From contig JAGVSJ010000001.1 in assembly GCA_019720975.1 (NCBI GenBank), positions 163,736 through 227,735 of the forward strand: DNA of 64,000 bases. Direction: 5' to 3'. Both the position numbers and the translations under genes were made by a program. Below, piece after piece: positions 45,410-53,819 of this stretch (position 1 is the stretch's first letter; each line of letters starts with the position of its first letter). The stretch is from Candidatus Sysuiplasma superficiale (lineage in GTDB: Archaea; Thermoplasmatota; Thermoplasmata; Sysuiplasmatales; Sysuiplasmataceae). The notes under the pieces were generated by a model that saw only the letters and a program-made list of their open reading frames with translations, did not search any database and was not told the origin of the DNA.

Positions 45410-46738
45410 ATGTCTAAAGTCCCAGATATAAAGATAGAGCCTCCTGGCCCCTCAGCCAGGGAAATCATTGAGAAGGACAGCAATTATGTTGCGACAACCA
45501 CCAAATCGCTTCCTGTCGTAGGAAAGCGGGCAAGGGGGCTGGTTGTGGAGGACGTTGACGGGAACATGTTCCTCGATTTTTCGAGCGGCATAAGCGTTCT
45601 CAACGTCGGGCACTGCCATCCGAAGGTTGTGGAGGCGGTCAGGAAGCAGTCAGAGGAGCTAATGCACTTTGCCGGCACAGATTTCTATTATGACATTCAG
45701 GCGTCTCTTGCACAGAGACTTTCTGAGGTTACGCCTGGAAACTTCCACAAGAAGGTCTTTTTCAGCAACAGCGGAACAGAAGCCATTGAGGCGGCAATAA
45801 AGATCGCAAGATGGTCCACGGGCAGAAAGAGGCTACTTGCATTCATAGGTGCGTTTCATGGCAGGACAATGGGATCCCTCTCTCTGACAGCCAGTAAGCC
45901 CGTTCAGCAGGACAGGTTCTTTCCCGGCGTTCCGGGAGTGACGCATGTTCCTTTTGCATACTGCTATAGATGTCCTTACCATCTCGAATACCCCTCCTGT
46001 GATCTGTGGTGCGCAAAGACAATCGAGGAGACATACCTGAGCACATACGTCCCTCCTGATGAGGTTGCCGCGCTCTTCGGTGAGCCTGTGCAGGGAGAAG
46101 GGGGATATGTGGTGCCTCCTCCTGAATTCTATCCTACGGTTCACAGGATATTGAAGAGGTACGGAATACTTTTTGCAGACGACGAGGTACAGGCCGGTCT
46201 GGGAAGAACTGGCAGGATGTGGGGCATCGAAAATTGGGGGATAGAACCTGACATAATGACGGTATCGAAATCTCTCGGATCTGGCATACCAATCGCAGCC
46301 ACTGTATTCAGGAAGGAACTCGATTTCGGTGTTGAGGGAGCTCACTCAAATACATTTGGGGGGAACCTTGTGGGATGCGCAGCTTCACTCGCGACACTTG
46401 ACATCATAAAGGAGGAGGGACTTGTGGAGAACTCTGCCAGGATGGGAGCATATTTCAGGAAGAGGCTTTCTGAACTCAAGGAGAAGCATCGGCTCATAGG
46501 CGATGTGCGTGGGCTGGGACTGATGCTGGCGGTGGAATTTGTGAAGGACAGAAAGACGAAGGAATATGCTGTGAAGGAAAGGGATGAAATAATCAACGCT
46601 TCCTTCAAAAGCGGTCTGATACTCTTGGGTTGCGGGAAATCGGGAATCAGGCTCATCCCATCCCTGAACGTCGAGCGGGAACAGGTTGACACAGCTGTGG
46701 AATTGCTTGATAAGGCAATCGGAAGGGTTGGAAAGTGA
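45410..46738 (+). CDS. Class-III PLP aminotransferase or amino acid racemase
   Basis: This 442-residue enzyme belongs to the acetylornithine/GABA aminotransferase family. The PLP lysine is in TVSKSLGSGIP, and other motifs are FFSNSGTEAIEAAIKIAR, AFHGRTMGSLS and the binding Asp region LFADDEVQAGLGRTG. The archaeal subgroup with a DVDGN-FLDFSSGI start and long cysteine-bearing insert (YCYRCPYHLEYPSCDLWC) includes aminotransferases and amino acid racemases from Pyrococcus, so the annotation is left open between these. The Cys-rich insert could bind metal. The gene has its own promoter and no operon partner. Confidence 0.85.
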   Translation: MSKVPDIKIEPPGPSAREIIEKDSNYVATTTKSLPVVGKRARGLVVEDVDGNMFLDFSSGISVLNVGHCHPKVVEAVRKQSEELMHFAGTDFYYDIQASLAQRLSEVTPGNFHKKVFFSNSGTEAIEAAIKIARWSTGRKRLLAFIGAFHGRTMGSLSLTASKPVQQDRFFPGVPGVTHVPFAYCYRCPYHLEYPSCDLWCAKTIEETYLSTYVPPDEVAALFGEPVQGEGGYVVPPPEFYPTVHRILKRYGILFADDEVQAGLGRTGRMWGIENWGIEPDIMTVSKSLGSGIPIAATVFRKELDFGVEGAHSNTFGGNLVGCAASLATLDIIKEEGLVENSARMGAYFRKRLSELKEKHRLIGDVRGLGLMLAVEFVKDRKTKEYAVKERDEIINASFKSGLILLGCGKSGIRLIPSLNVEREQVDTAVELLDKAIGRVGK

Positions 46739-47878
46739 TCACTGCAGCATCTTTCTGGATATGACAAGGCGCTGTATCTCGCTTGTGCCCTCATATATCT
46801 CGGTGACCCTTGCGTCGCGGTAGAATCTTTCGACAGGTGTCCCGCGAATATAGCCAAGGCCGCCATGTATCTGTACCGCCCTGTCCGCAGCCATATTGGC
46901 TGTCTCGGAAGCATAGAGCTTGGCCATGGACGCCATCAGTGAAAAGTCAGCCCCGCTGTCTTTGAGACAGGCAGCTTTGTGGAGCAGAAGCCTTGAGGCT
47001 TCTATCCGGGTTGCCATGTCGGCTATCATCCACTGTATGGCCTGAAAATCTGATATCTTTTTGCCAAACTGCTCTCTCTGCTTGGAATAAGATATCGCCG
47101 CTTCCATTGCGCCCTCGGCTATACCGAGACTCTGTGCCGCAACACCTATCCTTCCTGCATCGAGGGTCGAAAGAGCGATTTTCATGCCCATTCCCTCACT
47201 TCCGAGCAGATTTTCTGCTGGTACCTCACAGTCGGACATCCTCACAGAAACCGTCCCTGATGCGTTTAATCCCATTTTCTTTTCCGGGGCAGAAACAGAA
47301 AAACCAGGAAAACCGCGTTCAACTATGAATGCGCTGAGTGAATGTGTTCTGTCGGACTTGCCCGTTCGAGCCATCACAAAAAATGTATCAGCCTTCTCAC
47401 CGTTGGTGATGTAAAGCTTCTCGCCATTCAGTATATATTTGTCCCCTCTTCTCACGGCGGTGGATTTTTCGTTAGAGACGTCGGAACCTGCGGTGGCCTC
47501 AGTGATGCAGTATGCACCAAGTCTCTTTCCCCTCGCCAGCTCCGTCACATACTTTCTCTTCTGCTCCTCATTACCATATTTAAGAAAGGGATAGAGAACA
47601 AGGGAGTTGTGAACAGAAACTATTATTGAAACCGAGGCGCTTACTTTTGCAAGCTCCTCGATCGCGATTGCGTAGCTGACTGTATCAAGATCACTTCCAC
47701 CGAGCTCCTGGGGTACCTGCATACCCATAAGACCGATATCCGCAAGTCTGGGAATAAGCTCCACCGGGAAGCGCATCTCTTCCTCTATTTCTGATGCAAT
47801 TGGCAGTACCTCCCTTTCTGCAAATTCCCTGACAGTGGAAAGGAGAAGCTTCTGCCCCTCAGTTAGTTCAAAATTCAT
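46739..47878 (-). CDS. Acyl-CoA dehydrogenase
   Basis: This 379-residue FAD enzyme inserts the trans-2 double bond in acyl-CoA, the first step of beta-oxidation or of branched amino acid breakdown. Motifs are YCITEATAGSDVS for FAD/substrate binding and RDARVTEIYEGTSEIQRL, which contains the catalytic Glu in the position typical of short- and medium-chain enzymes (YEGT). The length is standard. It converges on the aminotransferase gene with no gap between the two stops. No electron-transfer flavoprotein gene is in the window. Confidence 0.94.
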   Translation of the reverse strand: MNFELTEGQKLLLSTVREFAEREVLPIASEIEEEMRFPVELIPRLADIGLMGMQVPQELGGSDLDTVSYAIAIEELAKVSASVSIIVSVHNSLVLYPFLKYGNEEQKRKYVTELARGKRLGAYCITEATAGSDVSNEKSTAVRRGDKYILNGEKLYITNGEKADTFFVMARTGKSDRTHSLSAFIVERGFPGFSVSAPEKKMGLNASGTVSVRMSDCEVPAENLLGSEGMGMKIALSTLDAGRIGVAAQSLGIAEGAMEAAISYSKQREQFGKKISDFQAIQWMIADMATRIEASRLLLHKAACLKDSGADFSLMASMAKLYASETANMAADRAVQIHGGLGYIRGTPVERFYRDARVTEIYEGTSEIQRLVISRKMLQ

Positions 47879-47945
47879 TGTTTCACTTCAACCGTACCTC
47901 TCGACCCAGCTTAAAACCTGAAGCCCGTCAATCACATCGCTGTTT

Positions 47946-48107
47946 TCAGGGCCAGCCTGGTTTTATCCTGTCAGGATACTTTTCCTTGTAATGGGAGTAG
48001 CAATCATCGTCGCAGAACAATGGCACATCCACCTTTCCTGCCTCCGGATTGTACCCTATTCTGAGCTCACAGTATGAGCAGTGCATAACATGCGGGTCGT
48101 CTGGCAT
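47946..48107 (-). CDS. Very small zinc-finger-like protein
   Basis: From ATG 48107 this protein has only 53 residues. Two cysteine pairs (HCSYC and FCDDDC) about 20 residues apart could bind one zinc ion in a treble-clef-like fold, with YSHYKEKY after the second pair. I do not recognise a named family. The longer frame to 48134 begins before a likely transcription start. It stands alone, 68 bases downstream of the acyl-CoA dehydrogenase start on the same strand. Confidence 0.55.
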   Translation of the reverse strand: MPDDPHVMHCSYCELRIGYNPEAGKVDVPLFCDDDCYSHYKEKYPDRIKPGWP

Positions 48108-48146
48108 AAGAACACCTGATATAAACAACATCAAACTGCTTATTAT

Positions 48147-48160
48147 GCCTTTCCAAAGGC
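48147..48160. promoter_or_regulatory. Inverted repeat between the small zinc protein and the rhodanese gene
   Basis: GCCTTT-CC-AAAGGC is a perfect 6-base inverted repeat. It abuts a minus-strand TATA-like CATAATAAG (48140-48147) that would serve the small zinc-protein gene, so it could be an operator for that gene. Nothing else is seen between 48108 and 48252 except AATTAAAATATTA near 48210, a likely TATA box for the rhodanese. Confidence 0.3.
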
Positions 48161-48252
48161 TGTAGTTTGAAGGAGGCGGGGTTGAGCGTGTAATGGTTGA
48201 TGTTAAACAAAATTAAAATATTACGCCGTTATAGGAACACGGGGTGTAAGAG

Positions 48253-49095
48253 TTGGAATACGCAGACAAAGACGTGCTTGTAAGCACTCAATGGGTTAAC
48301 GACAATCTGAACAAGAGCGACGTAAGAATTGTGGAGGTAGACTACGATCCTGTTCCAAATTACAATCAGGGACACGTTCCAGGCGCTGTGCTCTTTGACT
48401 GGAAGAAGGATCTGAACAACCCTGTTACCAGGGACATACTCACAAGGAAGCAACTGGAGGAACTGTTCAGCAGCGCCGGCATAGACAACAAGACAACCAT
48501 TGTGCTGTATGGTGATTTCAACAACTGGTTTGCAGCCTATGCATTCTGGGACTTCCAGTATTACGGAGTGGAAAAAGTCAAGCTCATGAACGGTGGAAGA
48601 AAGAAGTGGCTATCTGAAGACAGGCCTGTCACAAAGGACGTGCCGTCATATACAAGGACGAGATACATTGCGAAGGAGCCCAATCCCAAAATAAGGGCGA
48701 TGATGAACGATGTGAAGAAGGCTGTGGGGCAGAAGGACTGGCGTCTTGTTGATGTGCGCAGTCCTGCCGAATACACCGGCCAGATACTTGCTCCGCCGGA
48801 GTATCCGAATGAGGGTGCGCAGAGGGGAGGTCACATTCCCGGGGCTGCGAACATACCGTGGTCACAGGCTGTGAATGATGATGGCACATTCAAGAGCGCG
48901 GATGAACTGAAAAAGCTGTATGAAGGGAAGGGCATTACGCCGGACAAGAACATCATAACTTACTGCAGGATTGGTGAACGATCCTCCCACACATGGTTTG
49001 TTCTGCACCACTTGCTTGGGTACAAGAATGTCTGGAATTATGACGGTTCATGGTCGGAATGGGGAAATTCCGTCGGCATACCGATTGAGAAGTGA
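48253..49095 (+). CDS. Tandem-domain rhodanese (thiosulfate/mercaptopyruvate sulfurtransferase)
   Basis: This 280-residue enzyme has two rhodanese domains. The N-terminal domain (VNDNLNKSDVRIVEVDYDP onward) lacks a cysteine; the C-terminal domain carries the active-site loop CRIGERSSH with the persulfide-forming Cys. The order and length match sulfurtransferases that move sulfane sulfur from thiosulfate or mercaptopyruvate to cyanide or protein acceptors. The start is TTG with GGGGTG 6-10 bases upstream. Only 2 bases separate its stop from the stop of the convergent GcvH/TusA-like gene, whose product could be an acceptor. Confidence 0.92.
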   Translation: MEYADKDVLVSTQWVNDNLNKSDVRIVEVDYDPVPNYNQGHVPGAVLFDWKKDLNNPVTRDILTRKQLEELFSSAGIDNKTTIVLYGDFNNWFAAYAFWDFQYYGVEKVKLMNGGRKKWLSEDRPVTKDVPSYTRTRYIAKEPNPKIRAMMNDVKKAVGQKDWRLVDVRSPAEYTGQILAPPEYPNEGAQRGGHIPGAANIPWSQAVNDDGTFKSADELKKLYEGKGITPDKNIITYCRIGERSSHTWFVLHHLLGYKNVWNYDGSWSEWGNSVGIPIEK

Positions 49096-49097
49096 TT

Positions 49098-49754
49098 TCA
49101 GCTCTTTCTGACTATGTAATGATAAATATTTTCAACCTTCTTTCTCTCGACTATTTCATTCCCAGTTTCGTCAGACCATCTTATCATTTCCACGGGTGAA
49201 GTCGGATCATCCGTTATCAGATGTATTACTGCTCCTTTACCCCTTGCTCCAATTTCAGAATTGAGACGTGCAAGAACAGCGCTGCACTCGCTTCCAATCT
49301 CTACCATATCGGCGTCGGGCAGTTCAGAAAAGCACTGCAGCCTAAGTTCGGAAATCTTGCCCTCAATGAGGTTTTCTGCTTCGGAGGCAGGAATGAGTCT
49401 TTGCCGGACTTCATCGAGGGAGTCGGCTGAAACCATGCACAACCAATGATCGTCATAAATTGAGGATGGTGTTATCCTCCCATTTTCCAAACCAGTGTTC
49501 ACCTTGACTATGCCAGCGCTAAAAGGAATTCTCAGAGTGCCGAAGTATCTGTCACATTCGACAGAAGCCAGGCTGGCTCCTGCTGAAATATGAGAGCCTT
49601 TTTCCTTCACCCTCACCTTCGGCCTCCTGCCGCAGATCCACAGAACCGAAGCGGTCATGCCGGAGATGAATCCTCCTTCTTCCGGCTTGAACCAGAGGTC
49701 CATGTCCTTCGAATAGAGCACATCATCAGGGAAGTAACAGCCATTGAATTGCAA
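49098..49754 (-). CDS. Fusion of GcvH-like and TusA-like domains
   Basis: This 218-residue protein appears to join two known folds. Residues about 6-125 follow glycine-cleavage H-protein: CYFPDDVLYSKDMDLWF at the start, then GSHISAGASLASVE and IPFSAGIVKVNTGLE. The lysine that is lipoylated (ESVKA) aligns with Arg about residue 69 (SVECDRYFG), so lipoylation there is not expected. Residues about 148-218 follow TusA/SirA sulfur carriers: VEIGSECSAVLARLN, LITDDPTSPVEMIRW, and the ending YHYIVRK. The carrier cysteine is kept (about 157) but the CPxP motif is lost. A role in sulfur or acyl transfer with the neighbouring rhodanese is inferred. Confidence 0.6.
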   Translation of the reverse strand: MQFNGCYFPDDVLYSKDMDLWFKPEEGGFISGMTASVLWICGRRPKVRVKEKGSHISAGASLASVECDRYFGTLRIPFSAGIVKVNTGLENGRITPSSIYDDHWLCMVSADSLDEVRQRLIPASEAENLIEGKISELRLQCFSELPDADMVEIGSECSAVLARLNSEIGARGKGAVIHLITDDPTSPVEMIRWSDETGNEIVERKKVENIYHYIVRKS

Positions 49755-49873
49755 ATATCTTCCTCAGCCGGATTCTAACGGCGAGCGGTTCATTAATTTT
49801 TGCAAAGAATAATGCGCTGTACGGTGAAGAAAGTTCACTGAGGTGGAGAACCAAGGTTGTGCTCCTCTGCTCC

Positions 49874-52318
49874 TCACTCGATGATCCTGTCGATCTCCCT
49901 CTTTATCAGGCTGACCTCGCTGTCCTTTATGGCATGCTGATTTATAGATATGATGAGGACAGAATTGTTAACTGCAGTGGAATCACGCAGAAACTGCAGC
50001 ATCTTAAGAACGCTTATGAAGCCGTTATTTGTGATCAGATATTCCAGGCCGTCTATGAGTATAATGCTCTGGGAAGCTGCAAGGAATTCGTTGCACTGCA
50101 GTGTTATCTTTTCAAGATCCTTGGGCCTTATTGAGTTCTGACTGCCTATATTTGAAAGCCACATAACCACAGCGCCCTTGAGATCATGCCTCTGGGCAAG
50201 TTTGTCAGGAAATTCCCTTGTAAAGCAAAGGCCTTTCAGTCCCCTTTTCAAGCCCACCTCGAAAAGAGATATGGATCTTTCGGCCTTTTCCTCGAAGAAG
50301 GCAAATGATGTGCCGTACTCGAGCATGGACTCCAGTGGAACTTCCTTCTTGGGTGCTGCAGAGGCTTCAGGCTTCAATACATCATCTGATTCCTTCGAAT
50401 TGACTGCGCCTCCCCCGTTAGCAACGGAAGGTGATGAAAGAGCGATGCCTGATGCATTCTCCTCCATGATCTGAGACAGGGGTTTTTCTGCTGCATTCCC
50501 GCGTTTCTGCCTTACACCCCTGTCTGGTCTCTTGGCGCTGTCCCTGTTCCTTCTGAAGTAAAGAAATGAAGCCAGTATCTCAATCTGGACCAGTATGATC
50601 AGAAGAACAGCGAAGTAGAAAAGGTTAAGGGGCTCCGAGAAGAGTGACTGACTTCCCGCCTTTGTGACGTGAGTGAACGAAATGGTTATGTTCACGTTGC
50701 CTGACAGGACAGTAAATGAGCCTGATGAGTTCGAGAGGCTGAAACCGCTTATTGGGGAGATGGCATAATCGTATGTGCCGGCAGGTTCATAGAAGACGAT
50801 CACGCTGCTGTTTTCGGTTTTTGTTACGCCATTGACAGTTACTGACCACTTTGTGGAGGCAGGCAGACCGCTCTCTATGAACAATACCCTGTACTCCTGG
50901 ACTGTGAAATTTATGCTGATTGTTCCATTGCTGCCATTGACTGCGAAATTTCCCGTGCTGTTCGTCGTAGTATACCCGTGAGGGATTCCGATCCTATAGG
51001 AGTAGGTTCCATTCGGCAGGGACGCATTTATCTCAGAACCTGCTGTGGTGTAATTGCTGCTGCCAATTGTAACATTCCACCGCGTACCCTGTTTCAAACC
51101 GGTCTCATGAAAGCTAACACGGTAGACTGTCAGGCTGAAATCTACCTCCACTGTCACGTTTCCCCCGGAAATGGAGAATTCAGATGGGGCGCTGGTGACA
51201 GTGAATCCGGGAACGGATTCCACAGACAGTTTATAAGACCCGTTTGTGAGGGCCATGATGGTGTAGTTCACCATTTGGCTTCTGAGCGTCCCGTTCACAG
51301 AAACAGCCCAGGAGGTGCCCGAGGGAAGACCTCTTTCCTCTATCCTGGCTGCATAGAGCTTTTTCAGTACAATGTGCATGATCGAAGCAACTCCAGACCT
51401 GACGGTGATTTCTGAGGTGAAATTTTGATAACCCAGCATAGAGGCGTTAACCCAGTACCCCGATGGAGCAAGTGTGACGTTGAATGCACCCTGAAATGAC
51501 TGTGAAAGATTCGTGCGGTCGATTGTTATGTGTGAGTCAACAGGTGTGACTGTTCCGTTTAGCCATCCGAAATAAGGGTATCTGACAGTGTAGAAGGAAT
51601 CATTGATTCCGCCCATGTTGATGCCTATCGTATAGGAAGCTGAAGACGTAAAGGACGTGACATTTAAGAAAAACTCGACAAAAAGATGATCCTGACTTGT
51701 GAAGTGACTGTATGATCCGTTGACTGAAACGTTCACATTTATGTTCCCCGAATTCGATATCAGATTCAAACTCCGGTTCTGCTGCACCGATAGAAGGACA
51801 AATGCACTTGTGGACTGATTCCAGTTGAAAAGAGCAGCACCAAAATAAATGCTTCCGGTCAGACCTGTTCCTTCCGTTTCATTCAGACTGACATCTATGT
51901 TCCACCGTCCCGCCGGAACAGATGTGTTGAGCGGGAAAGGGGTAAGCCAGCCATTTGCAGTTGTCTTATTTGGTTCGGGCAACGAAGATTTGGGCGGCGT
52001 GGCTGAATCTGCGTAACCCGGAACAAACGGTACAAAACCGGATTCTGCTTGGATTGAGTTCAGATAGATACTCGTCTGGCTGTACGGCTTCGCCGTGACC
52101 GGCGAATTTGAAATGTTCCAGGTATGAGAATAAAATGAGGAATTTGATGATGTAAGATAAAGGACAGCCTGGTTGCGGCTGTTATCAAGCTGGACTGTAC
52201 CGGATGGAGATGCCTTAACCAAGGCCGGCTGCATTCCGACATTCTGGATGAGAGAAGCTCCGCTGAAAATGAGCATGAAACTGAGTATCAGAATCCAGAG
52301 CAGTTGCGTTGCTTTCAT
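49874..52318 (-). CDS. Transmembrane protein with surface repeats and cytosolic DUF835
   Basis: This 814-residue protein has a signal span (residues 1-25), an extracellular part, one membrane span (about 566-588) and a cytosolic tail. The outer part ends in three repeats of about 75 residues (about 322-395, 398-473, 476-549). They open with motifs like IEERGLPSGTSWAVSV, FHETGLKQGTRWNVTI and FIESGLPASTKWSVTV, a repeat known from thermoacidophile surface proteins. After a linker, residues about 665-814 are a DUF835 domain with FTREFPDKL, VVMWLSNIG and ILIDGLEYLITNNGF. The layout is that of a receptor linking surface and cytosol. A TATA element TTTTAAATAG about 30-38 bases upstream suggests a leaderless mRNA. 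Confidence 0.75.
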   Translation of the reverse strand: MKATQLLWILILSFMLIFSGASLIQNVGMQPALVKASPSGTVQLDNSRNQAVLYLTSSNSSFYSHTWNISNSPVTAKPYSQTSIYLNSIQAESGFVPFVPGYADSATPPKSSLPEPNKTTANGWLTPFPLNTSVPAGRWNIDVSLNETEGTGLTGSIYFGAALFNWNQSTSAFVLLSVQQNRSLNLISNSGNINVNVSVNGSYSHFTSQDHLFVEFFLNVTSFTSSASYTIGINMGGINDSFYTVRYPYFGWLNGTVTPVDSHITIDRTNLSQSFQGAFNVTLAPSGYWVNASMLGYQNFTSEITVRSGVASIMHIVLKKLYAARIEERGLPSGTSWAVSVNGTLRSQMVNYTIMALTNGSYKLSVESVPGFTVTSAPSEFSISGGNVTVEVDFSLTVYRVSFHETGLKQGTRWNVTIGSSNYTTAGSEINASLPNGTYSYRIGIPHGYTTTNSTGNFAVNGSNGTISINFTVQEYRVLFIESGLPASTKWSVTVNGVTKTENSSVIVFYEPAGTYDYAISPISGFSLSNSSGSFTVLSGNVNITISFTHVTKAGSQSLFSEPLNLFYFAVLLIILVQIEILASFLYFRRNRDSAKRPDRGVRQKRGNAAEKPLSQIMEENASGIALSSPSVANGGGAVNSKESDDVLKPEASAAPKKEVPLESMLEYGTSFAFFEEKAERSISLFEVGLKRGLKGLCFTREFPDKLAQRHDLKGAVVMWLSNIGSQNSIRPKDLEKITLQCNEFLAASQSIILIDGLEYLITNNGFISVLKMLQFLRDSTAVNNSVLIISINQHAIKDSEVSLIKREIDRIIE

Positions 52319-52388
52319 CGTTTAAGTGAACCGATTAGCGGCGCTATTTAAAATCCTTTGTTCCACATTACACGCAGATGCATGCGAC

Positions 52389-52413
52389 CCTTTCCAGCAC
52401 GCTGCTGGAAAGG
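52389..52413. repeat. Perfect 11-base-pair hairpin in a divergent spacer
   Basis: CCTTTCCAGCA is followed by CGC and then TGCTGGAAAGG, a perfect inverted repeat with a 3-base loop. Self-complementary ATGCAT elements lie on both sides (about 52378-52383 and 52434-52439), so a longer imperfect stem is possible. It lies between the divergent DUF835-receptor gene and zincin-like gene, outside both predicted TATA boxes. It could be an operator, a small RNA or a mobile-element remnant. Confidence 0.6.
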
Positions 52414-52482
52414 CAGAAGGACGATGCATGAGAGGTCATTAGAGATGAAAAGTGTTTAACTGTGAATTGTATAGTACATCAC

Positions 52483-52980
52483 ATGGATGATGGAGTGGAG
52501 AGAAGGCTGGGTGTTGAGATCAGGCGAAATGCCAGCCCCATCCTGTTTCCATTTAAGGATTACTTCAGGGGATTCGAAAAATTGCCGGTTGTAAGGGGAA
52601 TATTCGGTGAGCGGACAGATGAGGTCATTTCAAATCTGGAGGTTGAATTCTTCTCGTCAAAGTGGGGTTACATGAGCACAAGTGAAGTGGATGGCCATCT
52701 GATCATCAGTTCATACCATCTGAAGAACAGCGACTTCGAAACAGTGTACCTGGACATTGTACATGAGCTGTGTCATGTCAAACAGTTCATGGATGGGAGA
52801 GAACTGTTTGACGCGAGGTACAGTTATGTTGACAGCCCCATAGAAATTGAGGCTTACCGCACCACAGTGGAAGAGGCGAAGAGGATAGGATTTACAGAGG
52901 AACGTATCAAGGAATACCTGAAGGTTGACTGGATAACGGAAGAGGAGCTTTTCAAACTGATTTCAAACATCGGCTTATGA
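52483..52980 (+). CDS. Small HEXXH-type metallopeptidase-like protein
   Basis: The 165-residue product contains HELCHVKQF, the HExxH zinc-binding and catalytic motif, and IEIEAYR about 30 residues later, where the second Glu could be the third ligand of a gluzincin. It has no signal peptide and no membrane span. I cannot name the family; short zincin-like proteins of this kind are common in archaea. The frame opens with GTG at 52462, but a TATA-like GTGTTTAACTG places transcription near 52480, so the ATG at 52483 is preferred and the mRNA would be leaderless. Confidence 0.65.
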   Translation: MDDGVERRLGVEIRRNASPILFPFKDYFRGFEKLPVVRGIFGERTDEVISNLEVEFFSSKWGYMSTSEVDGHLIISSYHLKNSDFETVYLDIVHELCHVKQFMDGRELFDARYSYVDSPIEIEAYRTTVEEAKRIGFTEERIKEYLKVDWITEEELFKLISNIGL

Positions 52981-52998
52981 TTAACACTTCGCCGGCTA

Positions 52999-53754
52999 TC
53001 ATTGTTCAGGGTACGTAACCTTCCTTCTTTCGGCATTGATTCCTGCACTCTCAATGAACGACGCAAAGAGTTTCGCATCCATGGGGCTGTTCTCGAAAAG
53101 TTCCTCCGGATGCCACTGGACAGCAACCCTGAACCTATCACCGGGAAACTCAATTGCCTCTATAACACCATCTTCCGCAACAGCACTCACAATCCATCCA
53201 TCAGGCAATCTGGCAACTGCCTGATGATGCATGGAATTCACTTTACGGACATCTGTCTGAAAAAGTGAGTGTAGAATGCTTCCATTCTCAACACTTACAG
53301 TGTGAGAGAACTGATTCCTTGGCTGCTCCTGTCTGTGGTTTATTCCTGCAGTTCCCAGCTTCTCAAAATGGCTTTCAATATCCTGAATCAGGCTGCCTCC
53401 CTGAAACGCTGTGAGCGCCTGTATACCTCTGCATATACCCAGCACTGGCATACTCCTGAATTCGGGGAGAGAGATGATTTTACTCTCCGTTTGGTCTCTC
53501 TCCCTTTCAATGGAATCTGCATCAGTTCCATTCGGCTTTTCGCCATAATAGGACGGGTCTAAGTCCCCGCCTCCAGTAAAGAGAAGGCCATCGCAAAGTT
53601 TTGCAAGCTCGACACCGCTGGCAGTGTTTGGTATGGGAACAGGTATCCCTCCAGCCTTCTCAACAGCCCTGATATATGAAAGATTGATCTCCTCTCTGCG
53701 CACATTGTTTCTGAATGTGGATGACATCGTGAGGCCTATAATCGGTTTTTCCAT
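52999..53754 (-). CDS. Class-I glutamine amidotransferase-like gamma-glutamyl hydrolase (C26)
   Basis: This 251-residue protein is of the PuuD type, which cleaves gamma-glutamyl bonds such as those of gamma-glutamyl-GABA. The nucleophile is Cys in LGICRGIQAL, and His and Glu of the triad are in VQWHPEELF. FTGGGDLDPSYY is typical of the family. No polyamine or putrescine genes are near, so the substrate is uncertain. The start ATG at 53754 opens MEKPIIGLTMS as expected for the family. It converges on the zincin-like gene, with 18 bases between the stops. Confidence 0.87.
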   Translation of the reverse strand: MEKPIIGLTMSSTFRNNVRREEINLSYIRAVEKAGGIPVPIPNTASGVELAKLCDGLLFTGGGDLDPSYYGEKPNGTDADSIERERDQTESKIISLPEFRSMPVLGICRGIQALTAFQGGSLIQDIESHFEKLGTAGINHRQEQPRNQFSHTVSVENGSILHSLFQTDVRKVNSMHHQAVARLPDGWIVSAVAEDGVIEAIEFPGDRFRVAVQWHPEELFENSPMDAKLFASFIESAGINAERRKVTYPEQ

Positions 53755-53819
53755 CGCGCCGTCAATTGTTCAATTTGAGATATAGATGTTACTGTCGCAC
53801 AGAGAGTAGAGGAGGGTGA

